From NCBI RefSeq assembly GCF_028858725.1, contig NC_084761.1:27620501-27684500 (forward strand): a DNA stretch of 64,000 bases, given 5' to 3'. Source of the DNA: Colius striatus. Its lineage: Eukaryota > Chordata > Aves > Coliiformes > Coliidae. The notes beneath the pieces are model-generated. The model was not told where the DNA came from and ran no database searches. It saw only the letters and a program-made list of their open reading frames with translations. Shown here piece after piece: positions 51,363-61,441 of the stretch. The position numbers and the translations under genes are program-made. Each line of letters begins with the position of its first letter. The stretch's first letter is position 1.

Positions 51363-52710
51363 AGCTGTTGAGTGTACACCTGCTGTTTTCTTCATAAACC
51401 AGAACTCAACTCTTAACACATTTCTGCTTGAAGCCTTACTTTTTTTACTTTTTTTCTCCCTCTTTTTGTGTGTTTGAGTGTTTTCTAATTCTTTCCTCTA
51501 AAATGCTTATTTATTAGCTTTCTTTATGTGTATTTAGTAGGTGATAAAGCCACATTTCACTCTGTTCAACATAGAACACAATGTGTAATGCTGTTGGATA
51601 AACAGAAATACATTTATTCTATATCTGCATCAACAGAACTGCCAAGCTTTAATTTTGGGTCCAAACAGTAACTTCTGTTGCACTGAAGTCTTCTGAGTAC
51701 AGAAAAAAAAGGTTAAGATATGACTTATAATGAAAATAGGGGATGAGAAATAGACTGCAGTTTTGCTAAGTAACAGGTACAACGATAGATCTGTTACGTA
51801 TTTGAAGACAATGGCATTTCTTCCTCTATAGATGATCTGGATGTGGTTTTATAACAAGCCATATTCAAGTAAATTCAAGAAAGAAAAACCTTGGCAATAG
51901 TTTTATGAATTAAAAGTTATAAACTTCCAGAATAACTTCTGACTGTTGAAACTATGTTGCTTAATGCTACAGATGATGTGACAAACCCAAGATAGCCCAA
52001 GGAACACTTGTGTGAGGGCAGAAATATGTGCAATAGGAGGGCTGCTTTGCTAGAGACCTGTAACTTTGCACAAGGCCTATTTTCAGAGAGAGCTGAGAAG
52101 CGACTGCTTATATATGCCATTGTCAAAGTAGTCGTCTTGTTTTGGGGGTTTTTCCCTGTAGTTCTGTCCATTTTGACAGAGTTTAACACTTACTGTCGCT
52201 TTCACTGATTGTGCTGCATCTAAGGAGCGATAGCTATGAAAAGCATGGCAGCTGAAGCTATAATTATCATTGCTAGGCAAAGGTGGAGAAAACTAAAGAT
52301 GATGAGCTTAACTTCTGTAAAGTATCATCTGAGTGGAATTTAATCATACAGTGTAGTAAAACAGTTAACTCTTGATTTGTTATTTCCTTTAATTGCTTTA
52401 AAATGAGGCTGACAGATGTTAACTTTATTATTGCTGAGTTTTCTTGGGTGAGAACAGTCGCGTCAGAACTTGGATCCTTTGTTTCTAGTATATGGGTTTT
52501 TTCCATATGTGGACAATTTCAACTGGCACAGTTTTTCAGACTTTTACCCCAAAGAAGAAATATCTGTGTGGGATCAGTGAAACTGTTCTTGGAGTGGGTT
52601 ATCCATATTTTTAGATCCCTTGATGGAAGCTTCAAGGCATATATAGAAGCTCAAGGTATTGTGTAAGTGCTTGTTTGGACATAAAAGAAAATAGATGGAA
52701 ATGAGTTGTG

Positions 52711-52781
52711 GTTTTTGGGTTCGTTTGGTTTTTGTTTTGGGGTTTTTTTGGTGGGTTTGGTTTTTTTTGGTTGGTTGGTTT
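52711..52781. repeat. G/T-rich simple repeat (GGTTT units)
   Basis: Only G and T occur (apart from one C) across about 70 bases of GGTTT/GGGTTT-like units, ending in GGTTGGTTGGTTT. Low-complexity repeat in INTU intron 1. The strand with G-runs could form quadruplex-like structure, but the runs are irregular. Confidence 0.85.
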
Positions 52782-54259
52782 AAATCAGTTACAAAACTAT
52801 AGCTTTAGGGAAAAAACCTGTCATCCTGGGTGCAGATGTCTTGTTTCAGACTTTGCTTATTTAGATGTCCGTATGGATCTATATTCAGAAAGTGATAGTT
52901 CCTTTAAAGTACACTCATGAAAAAATACCTTCAAGGAGAGCAGTTCATACTTCTGACTCTTCGAAAGTTCATCAGTTTATTTGCATAGAGTGACTTTTCC
53001 ATATGTGCTCCTTTTTTACAAGCTTTCTTGCTGGAGAGCTTCTGTTTCTGTTACCCAGTGTAAACCTATACACACATGTGTTTGTGTTTTGATTTTTTTT
53101 CCTTTGGTCTCTATACCAGGTTCTAATAAAAATAGACAATGAAGCTGGAAAACATGAGTGTATGAACTTACAGTCAAATTGAATTTTTGATCTGCCTCAA
53201 ACAAGAAGGAGCTTTTGCAAAGATCACAGTCCCTTTTAAAGAGGGATAAAAAGTCTATCATACAGCACAGGAGTTTCTGCTAACCCAAATATTATTCCCA
53301 AATTTTATGTTGTCAATTTCTAATGTTTCCTTTCCCAATTTCATTTTTTCCCTATTTTGCTTACATCTATCGGAATGCAGGAGTACTTGAAAAAAAACAA
53401 ACAAAAACTAACAAAAAACCTCTGATGTTATTTCTTACCTACCACTTTGTGAGAGATGCTTGATCAGATAATTGCCTGGCCGTAACAGCCTTTAGCTGTT
53501 GTATCATTCTGATACTTTCTTTAGGAAGACTTTGCAGAGGCTTTAAGACTTTACCTGCGACCATCAGGAAAAAAGAAATTCTCACAAGTTGTGGATCTTT
53601 TAAAACTATCAACTCGAGAAAAAACAATTAACAAATGAAGGGGAAGTTGCTGATCTTTCTTCCTGCCTGCAACATTCATAGTCTTCTTGAAGTTACTGGG
53701 CTTCCCAGAAGTAATGCCTATATTATTAGTCCCTCCAGATTCACCCTTTGAGCATTTAAAGGGGCTGTGGTGCAGTGCCTTTTATACATTATACAATGTT
53801 CTCTGTCCAGCTAAACTTGAAGCTTGATCATTTATCTGTGTATGCAAATTAATACTCTATTTGAATTCTGTAATACCAGATTTAAAGAAAATTGTCATCC
53901 TTTATTCAGTAAGGTTAGGTAGTTTTAGCATAAGATGTATTAATATATGTTAACCTTAAAAAATTAATGATATTAATTAGGATATAAGTCTCTAGTTTTT
54001 CCTTACTTGATTTTTATCAGTGTGGTCTCAGATTCATAGAAAGGGAGATGTGTTTTTCATGTAGTCAGGTAGAATCATCTGACCCTGATTTTTTTTTCAT
54101 AGAGAATATCCCAGCTGTTCCGTGCATTGGCCACTAATAACCTGATCAAAAAGCTCACTTAATATTTATCTTAAATACTTCGATAAATAAACCCACTAAG
54201 TACTCTGACTTTGACCATTATTGATCCTCATCCTTCTGTAGTAATACTCTGTGCTTCAT

Positions 54260-54770
54260 CTTGTGGTGAGAAGTGGCCCGTTTGGTCTGTTGCCTCTCAG
54301 CTATCATTTTTTGTTAGTTTTACTCTCAGCCAAAAGAGTATGATTTCCTTCAATCTCTTTCCCTTTAAAACATGTTTATAAACTACTTACTATTGTCTCT
54401 GTGTTCTGGGCTTGCTCCAGTTCTTACATCTCTCTTAAGATGTACTAGCCAAAACTGGACATGGTTGACACATAGTCATTGCCAAATTAGGACAAAAAAT
54501 GTTTCGTGCTGTGCAGATGGTACTCTTGTTAGTAGATCATGTAGTTGCCTTGCCCTTTCTTTGCAGCAGCTTGATTCTAGTGACTTAGTGATCCACTCCA
54601 GCTGCTAGAACTTTTTCTGTAGCGCTGCTGCCACTTTACTTTTTTAGTGTGCATTTTTGCATGTGAGCTTGAGTATGCTATTTGAACTTGTCTTTAAAAG
54701 TATTACCTAGTTTTCATCTTGGGCTTTTTGGTTATATTGAGGTGATTTAAAGATATTAATCTTGTCTTTC
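54260..54770 (-). mobile_element. Ancient degraded CR1-like LINE fragment
   Basis: Plus-strand blocks resemble the antisense of old amniote CR1 ORF2: GCTCCAGTTCTTACATCTCTC near 54413, CCAAAACTGGACATGGTTGA near 54450 (complement of the C-V-F-W block), a CTTTGCAGCAGCTTGATTC block near 54559, and TAGTGATCCACTCCAG near 54586. The order fits the family. Divergence is high and no frame survives. Limits are approximate. Confidence 0.5.
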
Positions 54771-55261
54771 CAAATAGCTCGGAGTACAGTCCTTCTTACA
54801 AATGCATAAAGGAAAAAGTAATTGGATGGAGCAAATAGGATGGCATTTCTCTCAGAGAAAGCCCCGTCATGCCAATGAATGTAATAACTAATTAAAACTT
54901 GTATGTGAAAGTAATGTTTTGAGCTGGCCTTTTGTTTTGTTTTCAGAAAAGAGAGTTCTGCTTTTTGCAATGGCTGTTTTCCTGTAAGGTATTTAAAGAA
55001 ACTCTTTCCACTTGTGAGGAATGTCTTTCTTTGCCATATCCATGATTTGTCCGAGAAAAGCTCTTACCATATGGCAAACTTAAAGCAGTTGAGCTTTCAA
55101 TATTCAGGAGGCAACTTTTTTTTAAACTTAAAAAAAACCCCAAAACAACTTGTTTTTTCCATAGGTTCTCTATCGCTTCCCTACTTGAAGTAATCAGATG
55201 TCACTTGCATAGCAGTCTTCTTTATCAGAACTGTCACTGATCATTCTTCTTTGTTTCCCAG

Positions 55262-55848
55262 TGAACTAGAGCCTGAATGGTTGGATGGTGTGCAGAGAAA
55301 CGGGGAGTTATTTTATTTAGAACTGAGTGAAAGTGAAGAAGAAGCTCTGCTTCAGAAGAGCTGTCCAGAAATGCCAGCAGTGAATCACGTCAGGTTTCGT
55401 GAAAATGAAGCTGAAGTTATTCAAGAGGGATCACGAAAAGAAAGAAAGTATGAACTGAAGAAATTGACCAAAATGTTAAAAAAGAAGAATCTTTTACCAA
55501 AGTATTCTGGTAAGAAAGGCAGTGGAAACTGTAATGTGCACTCTACTGGTCCTACTTCCATATTGAAACACCAATCCACGCAGAAAACGGGTGTCACTGT
55601 TCAGCAGAAGTACAAAGATGTGTATGCTTATGTAAATCCCAGAAAACTGTACAGTGCTGGAGAAGATGAGCAGCATAGACTGCTGGAAGCCTTAGTAGGG
55701 ATCGTCCATCAGTCTTCATGGAGCAGCAGAAGAATGGAAAAACACAGCAGGAAGGATAAGGTCACCAGAGGAATCAGTGAAGAGAAGCTTATAGTACATA
55801 GTCTGGTGCCAGGTAGTTCTGCAATGAAAACAGGCCAAATCTTGATTG
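55262..55848 (+). CDS. INTU: INTU coding exon 2
   Basis: Exon 2 completes codon 46 and encodes residues 47-241 plus one base. Landmarks are the conserved family start [20 protein letters not shown], an acidic stretch SESEEEAL, the [14 protein letters not shown] segment, a lysine-rich block around residues 103-125 ([21 protein letters not shown]), the [12 protein letters not shown] and [15 protein letters not shown] segments (to about residue 168), and the first half of the PDZ domain, ending [12 protein letters not shown]. The acceptor is TTTCCCAG before 55262 and the donor is G/GTAAGT at 55849, so the next codon is a Gly completed in exon 3, as in vertebrate INTU. The frame is intact with no stop. 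The rest of the PDZ domain and the longin-like regions lie beyond the window. Confidence 0.95.
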
Positions 55849-58199
55849 GTAAGTGATTGAACAGTTAACTTACACAGTCTTTCTTTGAAATGATGATGTT
55901 TTAAAATTTTGTTTAGAGGTAGCTGACCTAAATATTCCTAAGACATAAGCAAATACGTAGAACTTTTTGTCAGTTCTTGAGGCACTATTTTAAATAAATG
56001 TCACTGCATGTGATGTTTTGCTATCTGTTCAGTTTTACTATATTAGTTCATGTTACATAAACTAGAAGATGTTCATATAATAAATAGATGACTATCCTTT
56101 AAGCATATAGGGAGTGAGCAGCTTGAACTTGGAGTAACAAATACCCCACCACTACCTCCTTTAATTTAACATAGACTTTGCTCAGTAGAGAAGTGGGACT
56201 TATCTACTAAGTGGGCAAAAGCTATAGTCTGCCAGATATTTTGTTTTCATTGTTTTCCACATCACCCCTTTTAGTTAAAAAGCTTCACTGGATACACTTC
56301 AAATGGATTTTGTATGTAAAAATGAGGAAAAGTACTGAGTAAGATGTGTTCATATGTTACAGACTTTCTATACAGCTTTGTTTGGATATTCTTCTGTTTG
56401 GCAAGTATAGCAGCTGCTTCCTCAGCAGTTCTGATCAGACGGCCTCCAAATTCATAGTGGGATGTAGTTTGAGGAGGCAGTGCACCAGTAGAGCAGCTCT
56501 CCTTTGTGTTGGTTTGGCTCAGACACTTCCATGAGCTGATGCAACTAAATAACCTGGCAGAGCACTAATGCAGAAGAAAAATTCCCTGTCTAGTTTTTGC
56601 TGCTGTATTAAGTTAAATTTGGGTCATGAAAGGTCTGACAAATGCCCGAGCATGAATAACAGAGGAGAATTAACTTCTGTGGCTGGTAGTGGAGGAGCAG
56701 AAATACTCATACTTGCAGCATCAAGGAGCCATTAAAGGACTTGGTACTCACAGGACCTCAACTTCAGAGACAGTAAATGTGAGACACTGCATCTATTTAG
56801 AGTACAAAGTTGTTTAATTACCGTCTAAGTTGATCGCTCATAGGGAGAGAGCAAAGATGTGATGTTGCTTAGAAAATCTTAATACTATAGTAGCACAAAT
56901 CCCACAAAGTCAGCATGACAGCTTCTGAAATTCCAATGCTGTGTGTGCAGAAAGGCAAATCGTGCTTTGACTAGCTGATTCTTCTAGCACATGTTTTTGG
57001 TAGGGATGCTAAAGAACACTCCAGAGAGAAAACTGGATAGCTTTCAAATTGTACCAGAAAGAACTGATTAGTCAAGAAGTTGGGGATGCAGACTGAGGAC
57101 CAGGAGGGAGGGAGTTTCAGCTTGATCTGCTTAATGGTGTTTAACTAGTGTAAGAGCAGGTATTTATAACCTGTAAAGTAATTTGGGGGTGGAAATTCAT
57201 AAATAACTGCATGTGTGTAAGAGCAGGTGTAAAGTCGGAGTAGAGGAGACAAATAGCAGATCCAGGAGATAAAGGTAACATTTTTTTAGCTGGTACTTCA
57301 TCTGTAGCACTTAAAGCTTCCTGGAGTTAGTGAGGAAAAAACCCGAGTTTTTTGTTTTGTTTCAAAGAGAAGAACATCAAACAGTCTAGCAGTTTAATAT
57401 ATCTCAGGCTATTGCCAACCAATATTGCCTTGTTTTTGCACATTGGAAACAAATACTTTTAAGCATAATATAGTTACTCAGCTCTTAACTGGGAAAATGA
57501 GCTGTATTCTGTGCCAACAGTATAAGATGTATAATTTTCATATAAAAATATTTTTCAAATTATATATCTATAGTGAACACTGAGTACTCTGGAATTTTTA
57601 CGTGGTGTCTAGAAATAGGGATGCTTTGTATAAATTAGATGCTCAGGTTTCAGCACTGTCTGCATAAAGAATATAGAGGAAAAAAAATCTGGTCAGAAGA
57701 GAGGGTTTAGTGCTTCTGTGTTGCATATCAGAGGATGGCATAGCTATGGTATACACCCAAAGCCTGCTTTAAAAGCAACTGTAGTTCAGTAGTTTCAGAT
57801 ACTCACAGAATCTGAAGTTGGACAGAAAGTTCAAGAAGAATACAGTAGAACTTTGCTTTTTTGTTGTTGTTAAAAGTAAGATTTAGGAATCCTATTGTGA
57901 ATTGTGGTAACAGTGTTTTTCTATGGTCAGTCTAAAATTGAAACACATGCACAAAAGTTAGCAGCTTCTTGAACTGTCACAAACAAGGAATGTTTCATCA
58001 GTGTAGCATCATGCCTGCTGGCTGGTTGAATTTTAACTTTGTTCATCTTCACTGACCTGCATATGCATAGATATTAACCAGTTCTTCTTTTGCTTTTTAT
58101 ATTTTAGTAGACCATTTTGCAGTAGTCTTTTGTGAAGCAAATTTTAAGTATATTTTCCTTTAAGATAGGTACCTTGAAGTGATATACTGTGGTCTTCCT

Positions 58200-58800
58200 G
58201 GTGACCACTTTGCAACGCACATTGCCAACAAACGATCTTGACTTGGACAGTTGTTATTGAATTTAATTTCTTGCCAGTTAATATAAAACTTCAGATCACT
58301 GTTTCAGGTACTGAGATGAAAACAAAACAAGACCCCAACCAATGAAGAAAATGCCTTTTTCCCTGCCTTCTCCAGGCTCAGCTTCCACCAAACACCTCTC
58401 TTCTTCCCTTCTGCAGTCTCAGGTACCCTTGTTTTCACTGCATGTTAACACAGTGTCCTAGCCCCTTTGGTGAGGTAATGAGTGGCACAAGAGGGTGGAA
58501 TTGGTGTGTGATGTTTTCCTTCTGATGCCACTCCTTGCTCCTTTTCCTCTGCTGCAGCATGACTCCTCTGCAGACCACAACCATTCAGGGATGAGCCCCC
58601 TCCATGAGCTGCAATTCTTCTCCTCGTGACCGCTGCTCTTTCTTAAATATGTTTGGCCAGAGGTGCCATCGCTTTGTGATATTTTGATACACGCTGCATA
58701 CATCAGCTTCAGAACTGGCTATGAGCAGCACATGCAGCTCATGACTTCCTGCCATGCGGGTCATACCTTCAGCACCCCGCTACCAAAATCCTGCTGGTTA
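58200..58800 (-). mobile_element. Degraded LTR of an avian ERV (ERVL-type), minus orientation
   Basis: Read on the minus strand, landmarks of the avian ERVL-like LTR class follow in order: TTTTGGTAGCGGGGTGCTGA (58777-58796), a TTTAAGAAAGAGCAGCGGTC block (58633-58652), a GGAGGGGGCTCATCCCTGAG block, a GGTGTTTGGTGG block (58387-58398), AGAAATTAAATTCAAT near a decayed polyadenylation region (58252-58275), and CCAAGTCAAG (58234-58243). It is more diverged than the LTR at 38260-39439 and of a different subtype. Its strand is opposite to INTU. No viral coding sequence is recognisable next to it. The limits are approximate. Confidence 0.5.
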
Positions 58801-59469
58801 TGCCTGATATGTTCAAAGTCTCCCATCTTATTTACAATTTGAGATCTCTAGATTATTTTTCCCAAGACTTGAGGTTGTGATATTAAATAATAACCAAGTA
58901 ACTGATTATGTTGTATTTTCATGGGCAAATTGTCAGTGATAAGTATAGTAGCCACTTAACTGCCAGGTTCAAATCATAAGGGACACTAAAGTCGCTTCAT
59001 TTTTTTTCAGTCAAAAAAAACCAGTTGCTAAGTGGTTATTATTTTGACATTTTTTTAGTAGAAATAACTGCTTTTTTTTTTTCCCTTCTAAATAATCGCT
59101 TTCCTCAGGTAGCTTATTGAGTTGATTCTAAAATGTGTGTCTCTTACAGCTTTGAACACTTAAAACATCTGTTTATTATTTGTGTACTACACTCCAGTTT
59201 TTTTTGTACTACACTTTAATTTATTTTTAAGATTGCATATGGAAGTCATAAGTCTTGTTGCTGTATGTTATTAACCAAGTAGAATGCAGGCACTGACCAT
59301 ATGAAAATAAACACAACAGTTTTGCAAGCTAAAAAACCCTGCTGCTTTGTAGCTCTAAAAAGATGACACACTATCCATGTGTTGTTTATCAGTTCATTTA
59401 TCTTTTTTCTATATTTAGCAGTTCAGCAGCCATCTTAAATTTTCAAAACAAAAAAGCCTTCATTGACTT

Positions 59470-59727
59470 TTAAATTCTTGTTGTCACTTTCATTTTAGTT
59501 AAGATGAAATACAGTTGCATTTTCCTCATGTTTTTAAAGCGTCTTTTGTATTTTTGGCAAAACTTTTCTTGCTTGAGTTCATCATTAACAAAATACAAAG
59601 CTTGATCTGCTGTATAAAAGTTTCTAGTGTCATCTTTCAGCATGTCTTCAAAGACAAAAGGATCCACTAAATATTCCCTTTTAGATCCAGACAAATAAGG
59701 GTTGTGATAAAAAAAATGCCATTTTAA
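59470..59727 (-). CDS. Unrecognised protein-like ORF inside INTU intron 2, possible exon, pseudogene or chance
   Basis: On the minus strand an 85-codon stop-free run (59727-59470) encodes a peptide of normal globular composition, rich in Lys, Asp, Tyr and Phe, including YLVDPFVFEDMLKDD and FVNDELKQEKFCQKYKRR, and ends at TAA. There is no ATG near its 5' end: the frame opens after a TAA at about 59728 and a poly-T tract. A poly-T tract just before the best-looking part could be an acceptor, but there is no clear AG. I recognise no family. It could be a retrocopy remnant, an internal gene fragment, or a chance ORF in AT-rich DNA. Confidence 0.2.
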   Translation of the reverse strand, partial: LKWHFFYHNPYLSGSKREYLVDPFVFEDMLKDDTRNFYTADQALYFVNDELKQEKFCQKYKRRFKNMRKMQLYFILTKMKVTTRI

Positions 59728-61405
59728 TTATTTATTTATATTAAATCTCCTCTTCACAATGAAACATATCCAATTCACAACAGGGGATACTTCTTATAAA
59801 TACTGGTGATCATCACCTTTACTATACTGTAAATGGAAAAGTAATGCAAATGACACTGAAAATACAGGAAAGCTCCTTTCACTTGTGGAGCATACTATTG
59901 TTACCCTCTTTGAAAGTATCTTCTGATCTTATTCCTCTTAGCACCGAATGCTTTAACAGTTTGCATGTTTTCTCTTACCTGATAAGTAGGTGCAATTGTC
60001 AAAACTTGTCCAAAGCTACCCAGGAACAAGGTTTAATCTTGGATGATAGTTAAGATGGGCCAGAATAATCCAATTTTGAACAAGTACGCGGAAGATGCAG
60101 ACTGCTATTGCAAGCAGTCCAGATTCCAAACCCATTTACTGACAATTGGTTTTCTACAGATTTTTAATCCAGTAATTCTCTTGATGTTTTGTGGTAGGGT
60201 TGTTTCTGTGCTTTCCCTGAAGACACAAATGTTTAACAAGTAATCTTTGCAAATTTTAATAGTAAAAATACAGATATTACTATTGGGCTTAAGAAATTCG
60301 GTAAACAACGTCATTGCTGCAAGAAAGCCAAGTTAGATTTCTATAGTAAAGACTAGTGGTTTAAAACAGTAATCCACTTAAAAAATTAAGCAGCCATCTT
60401 GCAGCAATCAAAGTAAATGCTGTCTTTGTCATTTGCAGACACAGAACTAAGAGTCCTGTCAGAAATATGTCCTTGAAAGGACCAAAATACTGGGAGAGTT
60501 TGAAATTTTCATGAGGAATTACCATATATGGTGCACTTGCTGAAAAAACTCTCCAAAGTGGAGATGTTGAGCGTGCAAGAGAGAAATACAGAGCTTGCGT
60601 AAACTTTACTATGTTCTCACTGTGGAGTTTAGGACATCGTTTATGTTCTTTTAATCTCCTCATGAAGAAAAACAGTTTGGGTAAGAGCAGCCTGCTAACA
60701 TAGAAAGCAAGTAATTGATCTGGTTTTCTTTAGTAGAATGTGTACCATACTTTGCCTTTTTTGGAGAGGAGTACATGAAGATTTAGAAGTACTTCAACCA
60801 AGTCATTGCCAAGAGCAGAGGAAACTAAGTATAACAATTTCATGAAAGAAAATGTCCTTAGACCTCTCCCATGTGAACAACATTGTTCTGATTTTAATTC
60901 TGCCCAAAATGTTCATTTCCTACATAAGTATGGAAGAGATATTCGAGTCAGTGTCCCAGGCTTAATGCAAAGATTTCCTTTTAGAAATGGTGCTTGCAGG
61001 CTTATCTCCAGGGAATGGATACTTAATAAAGGTAATAGTCCTGTGCCTCCTGTGGCAGAGTGATAGGCAGTTCCAAAATAGACATTTTTGGGATGCCAGC
61101 AGTCCCAAAGATGTTTCTAAACTTTGTCTTTAAAAAAGCAGGAACCTTTTCATCAGCCATGTGCAAACTAGGTGTTTGAGATCAGTATACAGTTTGTAGC
61201 TACAACTGACTGGTTGTGAGAAATCTGTTCTAATGAGAAAGCAGAAAGAACAAAGAAAATTGGGAAGAATTCCTGCCTCACATCTCTCTTTGTTCCATCA
61301 CTGGAGTAAAATTCCATTCTGCTTAGCATTGTGTAGAGAACAGACATTGTTCATTGTAAACTAAGAATCCTTGTTTAATAACTGGTAGAACTCCATAGCT
61401 TGATT

Positions 61406-61441
61406 TTTTTTTTTAATGGGTTTTTTTTAAAAAAAAAAAAA
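61406..61441. repeat. Poly-T / poly-A low-complexity patch
   Basis: Two T runs followed directly by a 13-base A run form an imperfect T/A inverted repeat. Likely slippage-derived or a remnant of retroposed tails. Confidence 0.8.

Larger units (their letters stand above)
50729..55261 (+). other. INTU: INTU intron 1
   Basis: The intron has a GT donor at 50729 and an AG acceptor at 55260-55261 preceded by the pyrimidine-rich TTCTTCTTTGTTTCCC. It is 4.5 kb long. Contents recognised are a CR1 tail (51275-51362), a G/T simple repeat (52711-52781) and an old CR1-like antisense piece (about 54260-54770). Open frames inside are short and without domains. Confidence 0.85.

Noticed and set aside
60361..60663. 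100-codon minus-strand open frame in INTU intron 2
   Set aside because: No recognisable domain, and the plus strand is also partly open. I kept only a mention next to the 59.5 kb ORF.
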